Below are positions 1 to 13,233 of a stretch of 64,000 nucleotides of DNA, one piece after another; positions within the stretch are counted from its first letter, which is position 1, and each line of letters begins with the position of its first letter. A model generated the notes under the pieces. It did not search any database. It was not told where the DNA came from and saw only the letters and a program-made list of their open reading frames with translations. Position numbers and translations under genes: made by a program. This DNA comes from Streptomyces canus (GTDB taxonomy: Bacteria > Actinomycetota > Actinomycetes > Streptomycetales > Streptomycetaceae): contig NZ_JAUSWW010000001.1 in assembly GCF_030815415.1 (NCBI RefSeq), positions 7,254,001-7,318,000 of the forward strand, read 5' to 3'.

Positions 1-771
1 CTCTGGGACGAAGACGCCTACGAAGCGGTCGAGGCCGAGGCCAGGGCGCTCCAGGCGAAAGCGGAACGCCTGCGCAGGCGTTCCCGGGGTCTCGTGCTGG
101 GGCAGTTCGCCAGGTTCATGGCCACGGCCGCGGCGTGCGGCCACGGGCGCGGTGCGCGGGTGCTGGACGAGATGGAATCCCTCGCGGCGGAGCTGCACGA
201 CACCGCCGGACCGTACCGGCTGCTCCTGCTGGGTGTGCGCAGGAACCGCATGGTGGTCCTCAACGCCGAGCGGCGTTTCGGTGAGGCCGAGGCGGAAGGG
301 GTGGCCGTACTGCGCGAAGTGGAGCGGCTCAAGCATCTGACGCAGGTGTGGCGCCTGGAGCTGTCCGTGCTGGCCGGCCTCGTCGACGCGCTGTGCGGAC
401 AGGCCCGCCACGAGGAGGCCGAGAACATCGCCCGGGGGAACCTGCCCCGCGCCGAAGGACGCTCGCTCGTCGCCCTGCACTGTGGCCTGGTCGACGATCT
501 GAACGCTCAAGGACGTCACGCCGAAGCGCTCACCGAGGCACGTCGGTTCGCCCCGCCCCGGGTCCGGGAGCAGAGCGGGCGACTGGACATGGGCACGGCT
601 GCCGCCCTGCATGGTCTGGGACACCGGAACGAGGCGGAAACGGCGGCCCGTCAGGCGCTGACCGACTGCGAACGGTCTCTGCATCCGGAGCACCCGCGCC
701 TCCGTCAGGCCCGCACCCTGCTGGCCGACATCACCGCCGACGGCCCACCGGCGGCATTCAACAACTCATGA
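1..771 (+). CDS. Tetratricopeptide-repeat protein, C-terminal part
   Basis: The reading frame is open from the first base of the window, so the N-terminus is missing. The visible 256 residues are helical and rich in Ala, Glu and Arg with a TPR-like periodicity, for example HEEAENIARGN, RHAEALTEARR and NEAETAARQAL. The last repeat carries the HPEHPRLRQARTLLAD pattern common in Streptomyces TPR proteins. TPR arrays bind protein partners; no catalytic domain is visible in this part. It ends 148 bp before the amylase start, and the amylase promoter block lies between them, so they are probably not co-transcribed. Whether a DNA-binding or NTPase domain precedes it cannot be seen. Confidence 0.75.
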   Translation, partial: LWDEDAYEAVEAEARALQAKAERLRRRSRGLVLGQFARFMATAAACGHGRGARVLDEMESLAAELHDTAGPYRLLLLGVRRNRMVVLNAERRFGEAEAEGVAVLREVERLKHLTQVWRLELSVLAGLVDALCGQARHEEAENIARGNLPRAEGRSLVALHCGLVDDLNAQGRHAEALTEARRFAPPRVREQSGRLDMGTAAALHGLGHRNEAETAARQALTDCERSLHPEHPRLRQARTLLADITADGPPAAFNNS

Positions 772-810
772 GCGTGGCGGAGTTGAGAAGGGCACGTCAA
801 GGTTGCGGAT

Positions 811-848
811 GAAAGTTCTTGCTATGGGTTTCAAGCACCTTGCTGTAA
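811..848 (+). promoter_or_regulatory. Amylase promoter/operator block
   Basis: CTTGCT at 818 and CTTGCTG at 839 form a direct repeat 21 bp apart, two helical turns. GAAAGTTCTT (811-820), TTTCAAG (829-835) and CTTGCTGTAA (839-848) recur with identical spacing upstream of the amylopullulanase gene at 3815-3852. CTTGCAG-type direct repeats in streptomycete amylase promoters are known targets of the LacI-family repressor MalR. Maltose control here is inferred from that similarity. Confidence 0.65.
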
Positions 849-919
849 ACCTTTCGTTAGCGGTACGTTCTCGCCGGCGCCGGGCAAAGACGCCCGGCCG
901 TCAGGCAAGGAGCCCCCAC

Positions 920-2305
920 GTGATATCGAGATGGTCCGCATCCGCCGGCGCCGCGGCCACCGCGCTCGCCACCGCGGCCGCCGTCCTGGTCCCCACAGCC
1001 GCCTCGGCCTCCCCGCCCGGCACCAAGGACGTCACCGCCGTCCTCTTCGAGTGGAACTTCGCCTCCGTCGCCAAGGAGTGCACCAACACCCTCGGCCCCG
1101 CCGGCTACGGCTATGTCCAGGTCTCCCCGCCCGCCGAGCACATCCAGGGCGCGCAGTGGTGGACCTCGTACCAGCCGGTGTCGTACAAGATCGCAGGGCG
1201 CCTCGGTGACACCACCGCGTTCCGGAACATGGTGACCACCTGCCACAACGCCGGCGTGAAGGTCGTCGTCGACACCGTCATCAACCACATGTCCGCGGGC
1301 AGCGGCACCGGCACCGGCGGCTCGTCGTACACGAAGTACACCTACCCGGGCCTCTACTCCTCCTACGACTTCGACAACTGCACGTCGACCATCACCGACT
1401 ACACCAACCGCGCCAACGTCCAGAACTGCGAGCTCGTGGGCCTCGCCGACCTGGACACCGGTGAGGAGTACGTCCGCGCCACCATCGCCGGGTACATGAA
1501 CACCCTCCTCGGCCACGGCGTCGACGGCTTCCGCATCGACGCGGCCAAGCACATCCCGGCGGCCGACCTCGCCGACATCAAGTCGCGGCTCAGTAACACG
1601 TCGGTCTACTGGAAGCAGGAGGCCATCTACGGCAGTGGAGAGGCCGTCCAGCCGACCGAGTACACCGGCAACGGCGATGTGCAGGAGTTCCGCTACGCCT
1701 ACGACCTCAAGCGCGTCTTCAACAACGAGAACCTCGCCTACCTGAAGAACTACGGTGAGGGCTGGGGCTACATGAGCAGCTCGGTCGCCGGTGTCTTCGT
1801 CGACAACCACGACACCGAACGCAACGGCAGCACCCTGAACTACAAGGACGGCGCCAACTACACGCTGGCCAACGTCTTCATGCTCGCCTATCCGTACGGA
1901 GCGCCGGACATCAACTCCGGTTACGAGTGGTCCAGCACGGACGCGGGCCCGCCCAACGGCGGCTCGGTGAGCGCCTGTTGGCAGGACGGGTGGAAGTGCC
2001 AGCATGCCTGGCCGGAGATCCAGCGCATGGTCGCCTTCCGCAACGCGACCCGTGGTGAGCCGGTCACCAACTGGTGGGACAACGGTGGCGACGCGATCGC
2101 CTTCGGCCGGGGCAGCAAGGGGTTCGTGGCGATCAACCACGAGTCGGGTTCGCTGAGCCGGACGTACCAGACGTCGTTGACTGCGGGGACCTACTGCAAT
2201 GTTCAGGGCGGCACGACTGTGACGGTGAACTCCAGCGGGCAGTTCACGGCCACCCTCGGCTCCAACGCCGCCCTCGCGATCTACGCCGGCAAGTCGAGCT
2301 GCTGA
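920..2305 (+). CDS. Secreted alpha-amylase (GH13)
   Basis: Extracellular endo-acting enzyme that hydrolyses alpha-1,4 bonds in starch. GTG at 920 is chosen because AAGGAG lies 8 bp upstream and the first 30 or so residues form a signal peptide ending around TAASA; an in-frame start farther upstream would run through the promoter block. The 461-residue protein has a GH13 (beta/alpha)8 barrel with the conserved regions DTVINH, GFRIDAAKH (nucleophile Asp207), the acid Glu234 in WKQEA and VDNHD (Asp298). An amylase C-terminal beta domain (GDAIAFGRG onward) closes the protein. No separate starch-binding CBM20 is visible, and the length fits the Streptomyces secreted amylase family. The next coding unit is a mobile element, followed by the amylopullulanase with the same promoter block. 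Confidence 0.95.
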   Translation: MISRWSASAGAAATALATAAAVLVPTAASASPPGTKDVTAVLFEWNFASVAKECTNTLGPAGYGYVQVSPPAEHIQGAQWWTSYQPVSYKIAGRLGDTTAFRNMVTTCHNAGVKVVVDTVINHMSAGSGTGTGGSSYTKYTYPGLYSSYDFDNCTSTITDYTNRANVQNCELVGLADLDTGEEYVRATIAGYMNTLLGHGVDGFRIDAAKHIPAADLADIKSRLSNTSVYWKQEAIYGSGEAVQPTEYTGNGDVQEFRYAYDLKRVFNNENLAYLKNYGEGWGYMSSSVAGVFVDNHDTERNGSTLNYKDGANYTLANVFMLAYPYGAPDINSGYEWSSTDAGPPNGGSVSACWQDGWKCQHAWPEIQRMVAFRNATRGEPVTNWWDNGGDAIAFGRGSKGFVAINHESGSLSRTYQTSLTAGTYCNVQGGTTVTVNSSGQFTATLGSNAALAIYAGKSSC

Positions 2306-2378
2306 GCTTCGAAGCAACGGGGGAGCGCGGAGGCCAGTGAGGATTCCGAACCGCCGTGTGTTTGAAGGTGTTGGAACA

Positions 2379-2399
2379 TATGCGCTCACGACGCGCATA
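2379..2399. repeat. Imperfect left-end hairpin of the TnpB element
   Basis: TATGCGC (2379-2385) and GCGCATA (2393-2399) form a 7-bp stem with a 7-nt loop, 62 bp before the tnpB start. IS200/IS605 elements carry subterminal hairpins at each end, so this may mark the left end, but the exact left boundary and target motif between 2306 and 2379 could not be fixed. Confidence 0.45.
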
Positions 2400-2460
2400 A
2401 TTTCGACCGGATGTGATCTTCGGTGCGATAGGTCGACCGCACGCCCATACGGTGATCTAC

Positions 2461-3753
2461 ATGAAGCTCCGGTACAACGTTCGTGTGTACCCGAGCGCTT
2501 CTCAGCGCGGCAGTCTGGCGAGGGCGTTCGGGTGCGCCCGCGTCGTATGGAACGACGCCCTTCGACTGCGTCGTGACGCGTATGAGCAGGGTGTGTCCCG
2601 CCCGACGGCGGCTGAGCTGTCGAAGCGGGTTATCACCGAGGCCAAGAAGACTCCGGAACGGGTCTGGCTCGGTGAAGTGTCCGCCGTGGTGCTCCAGCAG
2701 TCGCTGCGCGACCTGGAGATCGCGTACAGCAACTTCTTCGCCTCGAAGAACGGCACTCGCAAGGGGCCGAGGATGGGTCCGCCGAAGACGAAGAAGAAGA
2801 CCGCACGGCAGGCGATTCGGTTCACCACGAACGCCCACTCCATCACCAAGAGCGGCAAACTTCGGCTGTCGAAGATCGGCGACCTCGAGGTGCGCTGGTC
2901 ACGCAAGCTGCCCTCACAGCCGTCGTCCGTGACGGTCATCCAGGACCCGTCCGGACGGTACTTCGCCTCGTTTGTGGTCGAGGTGGACGACAAGCCCCTG
3001 CTCGAGCTGGACGTGGAGGAGACGGACACGGGGATCGACCTGGGCCTGTCCTCCTACGCCGTGCTGCGCGGCCGGAAGATCCTGTCCCCGAAGTTCTTCC
3101 GCCGCCAGGAGCGCAAGCTCAAGAGAGCGCAGCGAGCCGTGTCCCGTAAACGGAAAGGATCGAACAACCGGCGCAAGGCCAAGCAGACCGTCGCAAAGAT
3201 CCATGCCCGCATCGCCGACCGGCGACACGACTTCATCGAGCAGGAGACCACCCGCATCGTCCGCGAGAGCCAAGCGGTCTATGTGGAGGACCTGAACGTG
3301 AAGGGCATGGCCGCCCGCGGCGGCAGGCTCGGCAAGAGCGTCCATGACCAATCCCTCGGCAGGTTTGTCCGCACCCTGGAGGCCAAGTGCACCCGGTACG
3401 GGCGGACCTTCGTCAGGATCGATCGGTGGTTCCCCTCCACTCAGCTGTGCTCCCGCACCGGGTGCGGGCGACTTACCGGCCCCAAGGGCCGCGAGCAGCT
3501 GAACGTCCGCGTGTGGACGTGCACGGAGTGCGGAACCCGGCACGACCGAGACGAGAACGCCGAGGCCAACCTACGCGCCGCTGGACGGAAACGTGTCGCT
3601 GAGATGCGGCTCGAGGCGGAGCGTCAAAACGCCTGTGGAGAGCACGTCAGACCTCGCAAGCCGGGGCAGCGCTCGATGAAGCAGGAACCCACCCGAAGCC
3701 CAGCCGCTGCGCGCGGTGGGGCAGGCGGGAATCGCCCACGTTCGCGTGGGTGA
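2461..3753 (+). CDS. tnpB: TnpB (OrfB) RNA-guided nuclease of IS605 family
   Basis: TnpB proteins are omega-RNA-guided DNA endonucleases, ancestors of Cas12. The 430-residue protein has the N-terminal helix-turn-helix/WED-type region starting MKLRYNVRVYPS. The full RuvC triad is present: Asp193 (GIDLGL), Glu276 (YVEDLNV) and Asp364 (HDRDENAEAN). The zinc ribbon cysteines are Cys330, Cys335, Cys354 and Cys357, with a four-residue spacer in the first pair instead of the usual two. All catalytic residues are intact, so activity is plausible. ATG at 2461 is chosen because the family begins at this motif. The stop codon lies immediately after the right-end hairpin, so the mRNA 3' end and the omega-RNA overlap. 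Confidence 0.93.
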   Translation: MKLRYNVRVYPSASQRGSLARAFGCARVVWNDALRLRRDAYEQGVSRPTAAELSKRVITEAKKTPERVWLGEVSAVVLQQSLRDLEIAYSNFFASKNGTRKGPRMGPPKTKKKTARQAIRFTTNAHSITKSGKLRLSKIGDLEVRWSRKLPSQPSSVTVIQDPSGRYFASFVVEVDDKPLLELDVEETDTGIDLGLSSYAVLRGRKILSPKFFRRQERKLKRAQRAVSRKRKGSNNRRKAKQTVAKIHARIADRRHDFIEQETTRIVRESQAVYVEDLNVKGMAARGGRLGKSVHDQSLGRFVRTLEAKCTRYGRTFVRIDRWFPSTQLCSRTGCGRLTGPKGREQLNVRVWTCTECGTRHDRDENAEANLRAAGRKRVAEMRLEAERQNACGEHVRPRKPGQRSMKQEPTRSPAAARGGAGGNRPRSRG

Positions 3754-3762
3754 GGACGTCAA
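3629..3762 (+). ncRNA. Putative omega-RNA scaffold (right end of the tnpB element)
   Basis: In this family the guide RNA is cut from the 3' end of the tnpB transcript plus the right end. The segment runs from the conserved ACGCCTGTGGAG through GAAGCAGGAACCC to a GCCCACG-TTCG-CGTGGG hairpin and ends GTCAA at 3762. The guide would be the flanking host sequence from 3763 (TGCAACGTGCAGAACAAC). The same conserved blocks occur in a decayed copy on the minus strand at 16255-16382, which supports selection on the RNA. Confidence 0.65.
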
Positions 3763-3814
3763 TGCAACGTGCAGAACAACTCCCTTTGCTGAGGGTTCCA
3801 CTGAAGCAGACTCT

Positions 3815-3852
3815 GAAAGTTCTTACCGATGGTTTCAAGACTCTTGCTGTAA
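3815..3852 (+). promoter_or_regulatory. Amylopullulanase promoter/operator block
   Basis: GAAAGTTCTT (3815-3824), TTTCAAG (3833-3839) and CTTGCTGTAA (3843-3852) reproduce the amylase block at 811-848 with the same internal distances. The first repeat is CTTACC at 3822, again 21 bp before CTTGCTG at 3843. The two starch genes are therefore probably controlled together, most likely by a MalR-like repressor. Confidence 0.65.
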
Positions 3853-3921
3853 TACTTACGGCGGCGATACGGTCGCGCGGGGTCGGACCCGAAGAGCCGT
3901 ACATCGCAAGGAGTCCACGTC

Positions 3922-9333
<5,412 letters not shown>

Positions 9334-9354
9334 CAAGGGCATTACCGTGGTGGA

Positions 9355-9376
9355 GCAGACCCGGATCCGGGTCTGC
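9355..9376. terminator. Perfect 22-bp palindrome after the amylopullulanase gene
   Basis: GCAGACCCGGA and TCCGGGTCTGC form an uninterrupted 11-bp inverted repeat 21 bp after the amylopullulanase stop. It has no T tract, as is usual for GC-rich actinobacterial terminators. It could also be a protein-binding site upstream of the phosphatase gene at 9405. Confidence 0.55.
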
Positions 9377-9404
9377 CCCATCGTGCTGTCCAAGGGCTGA
9401 ACAC

Positions 9405-11027
9405 ATGGACGTCAACGGAGACCTGACAGGCACGACCGTGATGGTCGTGGACGATGCGGAGGCAAGCCGGTATGCCATGAGCACCCTGCTCAGCCGTGCC
9501 GGCCACCGGGTCGTTCCGGTCGCCACCGGCCACGAGGCGCTCGCCGAACTCGACGACCGGCTGCGCAAGGGCACCCTGCCGGACGTGGCCCTCGTCGACG
9601 TGGGCCTGCCGGACATGAGCGGTTTCGAACTGTGCCGCCTCTTCAAGGAGCGTCCGCACACGGCCGCGCTGCCCGTCGTGCACTTCTCCGCCGCCAACGT
9701 GGCGCCGGTCGACTGCTGCGAGGGCCTGGACGCGGGATTCGAGGCCTATCTGAAGGTGCCCGCCGAGCCCCTGGAGATCGAGGCCGTGGTCCGGGCCGCC
9801 GTGCGCAACGCCCAGGTGCGGGCCGACGACCGGGCGCTGGTACGACGGCTGACACTGCTGTCGGAGACGATCGTCACCATCCAGGCGGCGCGCTCCCTGC
9901 CGGAACTGACCGACGCGGCCGCCGAGGGCATCTCGCGGGTCACCGGCACCCCCGCCGCCGTCTTCGTCCTGGAGCAGGAGGGGCGGCTGTACCGGGGCCT
10001 GTCCCGGGACCGCGTTCCGGTCGCCCTGCCGGACGAGGGGGCCGACCGGGCGGTGGCGGCTCTGCTCCAGCGGCTCACCCGGGGACAGTCCGCCGGCGTA
10101 CAGCTCACGACGGTGCCCGCGCCGCTGTGGCCGGCCGGGTACTTCCGGCCCGGCGTGGAGCACGACGCCCGCCTGGCGCTCGTGCGCACGCAGGACGGCA
10201 GGGCCACGGTGTGCCTGGCCGCGCCCGCGCGCGGGATGCGGCGGCTGGGCCCCGAGCGCGAGAGCCTGCTGGCCCAGCTGACCCAGGCCACCGCGTTCGC
10301 CGCGGAACCGCTGCTCATGTACCAGGTGGAGCGGCATGTCGCGCTCACGCTCCAGCACAGCTTCCTGCCCCAGCCGCACCGGCTGCCCGAGCTGCCGGGC
10401 ATCGACGTCGTGGTCCGCTATGTGCCCGCGTCCCCGGAGACCGAGATCGGCGGTGACTTCTACGCGGCGCTGCCTACCGACGACGGCGTGCTCACCGCGG
10501 TCGGCGACGTCGTCGGGCACTCGCTGGACGCGGCGACCGTCATGGTGGAGATCCGGCACGCGCTGCGCGCCTACGCCGTCGAGGACAGTGAGCCGGCCGT
10601 GCTCGCGGAGCGCCTGGACCGGATGCTCCAGCGCTACCACCCCGACCTCACGGCCACGGTCTGTCTGGCCCTGATCGATCCCGGCACCGGGCGCACCCGT
10701 ATCGCCAACGCGGGACACATCCCCCCGCTGATCGTCCGGGACACCGGCAGCGCCGACTACGTCAAGGCGGCCGGTCCGCTGCTCGGTGTCGGGCTGCCGC
10801 ACCCGCCGGTCACCGAGCTCTTCCTCGAACCCACCGACCGGCTCCTCATGGTCACCGACGGCCTGATCGAGACCCGGGGCATCGACCTCTCGGCCTCGAT
10901 GGAGCACCTCCGCGCGGCCGCCGTCGGCTCCCTGCCCGGCCTGGACGCCCTGTGCGACACCCTTCTGGCCTCCTTCGGCCACGACCGGGAGGACGACATC
11001 GCGATGCTGGCGCTGCGGCTGGGGTGA
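9405..11027 (+). CDS. Response-regulator receiver-PP2C phosphatase (RsbU/SpoIIE type)
   Basis: A 540-residue cytoplasmic signalling protein. The N-terminal receiver (about 8-125) has the acidic pair Asp16/Asp17, the phospho-acceptor Asp65 (LVDVGLPD) and Lys in YLKVPAEP. A middle GAF-like region (about 150-320) links to a C-terminal PP2C-type SpoIIE domain (about 335-540) with EIGGDFYAAL, GDVVGHSLDAA, NAGHIPPL and MVTDGLIE. Such proteins dephosphorylate anti-sigma-factor antagonists when the receiver is phosphorylated. No cognate kinase or antagonist is adjacent; a STAS protein is encoded at 52.5 kb, but a link is only conceivable. ATG 9405 has AAGGG upstream. Confidence 0.9.
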   Translation: MDVNGDLTGTTVMVVDDAEASRYAMSTLLSRAGHRVVPVATGHEALAELDDRLRKGTLPDVALVDVGLPDMSGFELCRLFKERPHTAALPVVHFSAANVAPVDCCEGLDAGFEAYLKVPAEPLEIEAVVRAAVRNAQVRADDRALVRRLTLLSETIVTIQAARSLPELTDAAAEGISRVTGTPAAVFVLEQEGRLYRGLSRDRVPVALPDEGADRAVAALLQRLTRGQSAGVQLTTVPAPLWPAGYFRPGVEHDARLALVRTQDGRATVCLAAPARGMRRLGPERESLLAQLTQATAFAAEPLLMYQVERHVALTLQHSFLPQPHRLPELPGIDVVVRYVPASPETEIGGDFYAALPTDDGVLTAVGDVVGHSLDAATVMVEIRHALRAYAVEDSEPAVLAERLDRMLQRYHPDLTATVCLALIDPGTGRTRIANAGHIPPLIVRDTGSADYVKAAGPLLGVGLPHPPVTELFLEPTDRLLMVTDGLIETRGIDLSASMEHLRAAAVGSLPGLDALCDTLLASFGHDREDDIAMLALRLG

Positions 11028-11093
11028 GACGGCCCTGTGAGGGCTCCGGTACGACGGTTAGGGTGCCCTCGTCGACCTAGAACAGGAGTCCAC

Positions 11094-11447
11094 ATGCCGC
11101 AGATCACCATCGAACACTCCCCGCGTCTCGACCGCGTCCACTGGGAGGAGTTCGCCCTGGCGCTGCACCCGGTCGTCGTCGAGACGGCGGCCGCGAAGCT
11201 CGAGGCGTGCAAGACCCGGGTGCTGCGCACCGAGGACGAGGCGGTCGGCGGCGAGACGACGAACCACGCGATCGTGAACGTCACGATCGCCCTGCTCGCC
11301 GGACGGTCGGACGAGACCAAGGCGAAGCTCACCGAGGCCGTCGTGGAACTGCTGTGCAAGCACGTCGGGTCCGAGGACGGCCTCACCGTGCACCTCTCCG
11401 CCGAGGTGCGCGACCTGGACGCCTCCTACACCAAGGCCGTGCTCTAG
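11094..11447 (+). CDS. 5-carboxymethyl-2-hydroxymuconate isomerase family protein
   Basis: A 117-residue tautomerase-superfamily enzyme. MPQITIEHS places the catalytic proline directly after the initiator Met, as in CHMI/HpcD proteins of homoprotocatechuate degradation. The length matches the family. No other homoprotocatechuate genes are nearby, so the substrate here is open. ATG 11094 follows AGGAG by 6 bp. The gene converges on a TetR regulator with a 4-bp overlap of the stop codons. Confidence 0.85.
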   Translation: MPQITIEHSPRLDRVHWEEFALALHPVVVETAAAKLEACKTRVLRTEDEAVGGETTNHAIVNVTIALLAGRSDETKAKLTEAVVELLCKHVGSEDGLTVHLSAEVRDLDASYTKAVL

Positions 11448-12133
11448 GAGGCCAGCGCGATCAGTCGGGCCGCCAGGTCGGTGAAGGGGCCGTCGTGCGG
11501 TTCGTCCTTGAGCATGTGGCGCAACAGCGCGGCCATCTCCTCGTCGTGGGCCGCGCTCACCGCGGCCAGTGCGGCGAAGTCGTGCACGAGCTGTACCTCC
11601 AGCTCGCCGCGCGGGATGCGCCGGCCGTCCAGCCAGATCAGCGCGGTCGACTCGGCGAGCGAGATCCAGGAGCGGATGACCAGTTCCAGCCGCGCGGGCG
11701 GTTTCTCCACCCGCAGATGCGAAAGGATCTGGTCATACGCGGCCTGCCGCACGGAGTCGATGAGTGCGTTGGTCGCCGAGGAGCCGACGGCCGGGCCGCC
11801 CCGCATCAGGGCCGCGAAACCGGGCCCGTGGTCGTCCACGAAGTCGAAGTACCGCCGCATCACCCGCAGCAGCCGCGTGCCCAGCGGCCCTTCCCGCGCC
11901 TCCACGAACCGGTCCGACAGATCGTCGGCCGCACGCTTCAACGCGGCCTCGTAGAGGCTGAGTTTGCCGGGGAAGTAGTGGTAGACCAGCGGCCGGGAGA
12001 TGCCTGCCGCGGTCGCTATCTCGTCGATGGAGACATCGTCGGGCGAGCGTTGGCTGAACAGTTCGAGGGCAACGCCGATCAGCTGCTGCCGCCGCTCCTC
12101 GACTCCCATTCTTCGCCGTACCCCGGTAGTCAT
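11444..12133 (-). CDS. TetR-family transcriptional regulator
   Basis: A 229-residue regulator with an N-terminal helix-turn-helix (about 20-65): SIDEIATAAGISRPLVYHYF followed by KLSLYEAAL. A long ligand-binding all-helical domain follows. AAGGTG precedes the ATG at 12133. The oxidoreductase and metal-protein genes upstream on the same strand end 57 bp away, so it may control or be read with them. The ligand is unknown. Confidence 0.9.
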   Translation of the reverse strand: MTTGVRRRMGVEERRQQLIGVALELFSQRSPDDVSIDEIATAAGISRPLVYHYFPGKLSLYEAALKRAADDLSDRFVEAREGPLGTRLLRVMRRYFDFVDDHGPGFAALMRGGPAVGSSATNALIDSVRQAAYDQILSHLRVEKPPARLELVIRSWISLAESTALIWLDGRRIPRGELEVQLVHDFAALAAVSAAHDEEMAALLRHMLKDEPHDGPFTDLAARLIALAS

Positions 12134-12189
12134 GCGAACACCTTACCGATCGGATCCGGCCCGGAACGGCCCGGTCCGGACACGGGTGT

Positions 12190-13233
12190 TCACATATCCA
12201 GCACAAGTCGCTCACTTCGCGCGCGCGAAACGCAGATCAGCATCGAGTCATCGCGCTCCGCGTCTTCCCCCACTGCCTTAAGGGCGTGGGAGGTGCCCCC
12301 AAGCTCGTCCCGGTGGTCCACCTCGCCCTCCAGCACCCGCTGCCGGCAGGTCCCGCAGAAACCCTGCTCGCAGGAGTAGAGGGTGTCCGGCAGTTCCCGG
12401 CGCACGGCGGCCAGTACGGAGGAGTCCGCCGGGACCGCCAGTGTCCGCCCGCTGCGCCGGAGTTCGACCTCGAAGGCGGCGCCCGGCGCGGTGACGCGGG
12501 GCGTGAACCGCTCCAGACGCACCTGCGGGAACCGCTCCTCGACCGCCGCCATGAGCCCTTCCGGGCCGCAGCAGTAGACGGCCGCCCCCTCGGGAACGTC
12601 CAGCGCGCCGAGTTCGGGCACACCGGCGACGACGGTCACCTGGTCCAGTTCCTCGAGCTCCGCGAGGAACGGCATCGACTCCCGTGACCGCCCGCAGTAC
12701 AGCAACCGCCACTCCGCCCCGTCCGGCAGCGCCCGCAGCATCGGCAGGATCGGTGTGATCCCGATGCCGCCCGCGACGAAGACGTACGACGACGCCTCGA
12801 CGAGCGGGAAACGGTTGCGGGGCCCGCGCACCTCCAGCTCCATGCCCTCGGCCACCTGCTCGTGCACCTCGCGCGAGCCGCCCCGCCCGTCCGCCACCAG
12901 CCGGGCCGCCACCGTGTACGACGAGGTGTCCGCCGGGTCCCCGCACAGCGAGTACTGCCGGACAAGGCCCGACGGCAGGACGAGGTCCAGGTGCGCGCCG
13001 GGCTCCCAGCGCGGCAAGTCCCTTCCCGTCAGGCGCAGTTGTACGACCCCGTCGGCGACCTCCTCGCGCGAGGCCACCAGCAGCCGCAGCGCCCGCGACC
13101 GGGTCCGCCCGGAGACCGGCTCGTCCAGCGCGGGCATCGGCCACAGCGGTGAGACCTGGATGCGGCGGCGCATCGCCCGGCGGGTGAGGAGGGCGGCCCC
13201 CGCGACGAGCACGACGGTCAGCGGCTTCGGCAT
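12190..13233 (-). CDS. PDR/VanB-type flavin reductase with C-terminal 2Fe-2S ferredoxin
   Basis: A 347-residue electron-transfer protein. The N-terminus has one short hydrophobic segment (TVVLVAGAALLTRRAMRRR). It continues with an FMN-binding beta-barrel (RQYSLCGDP), an NAD-binding domain (VAGGIGITPILPML) and a plant-type ferredoxin with CEQGFCGTC plus a distal Cys in MLICVSRA. Such reductases pass NADH electrons to an oxygenase partner. Its start ATG at 13233 overlaps the stop of the upstream gene (TGATG), so the two are translationally coupled. The upstream gene encodes a predicted di-iron protein, the likely electron acceptor. Confidence 0.9.
   Translation of the reverse strand: MPKPLTVVLVAGAALLTRRAMRRRIQVSPLWPMPALDEPVSGRTRSRALRLLVASREEVADGVVQLRLTGRDLPRWEPGAHLDLVLPSGLVRQYSLCGDPADTSSYTVAARLVADGRGGSREVHEQVAEGMELEVRGPRNRFPLVEASSYVFVAGGIGITPILPMLRALPDGAEWRLLYCGRSRESMPFLAELEELDQVTVVAGVPELGALDVPEGAAVYCCGPEGLMAAVEERFPQVRLERFTPRVTAPGAAFEVELRRSGRTLAVPADSSVLAAVRRELPDTLYSCEQGFCGTCRQRVLEGEVDHRDELGGTSHALKAVGEDAERDDSMLICVSRARSERLVLDM

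Larger units (their letters stand above)
2379..3762 (+). mobile_element. IS605/IS1341-type element carrying only tnpB
   Basis: The unit contains a left hairpin, an intact tnpB and a right end whose hairpin (3734-3750) is followed by GAGGACGTCAA ending at 3762, the usual form of IS200/IS605 right ends. No TnpA (Y1 transposase) gene lies in or next to it, so it would need TnpA in trans to move. It separates the amylase gene from the amylopullulanase promoter block without breaking either. The left boundary is approximate. Confidence 0.75.

Noticed and set aside
803..919. Upstream start for the amylase at 803
   Set aside because: It would translate through the conserved promoter block and bury the signal peptide; GTG 920 with AAGGAG is better.
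857..2398. 513-codon minus-strand frame opposite the amylase gene
   Set aside because: Same GC-skew artefact; low-complexity Val/Gly/Arg protein with no family features.
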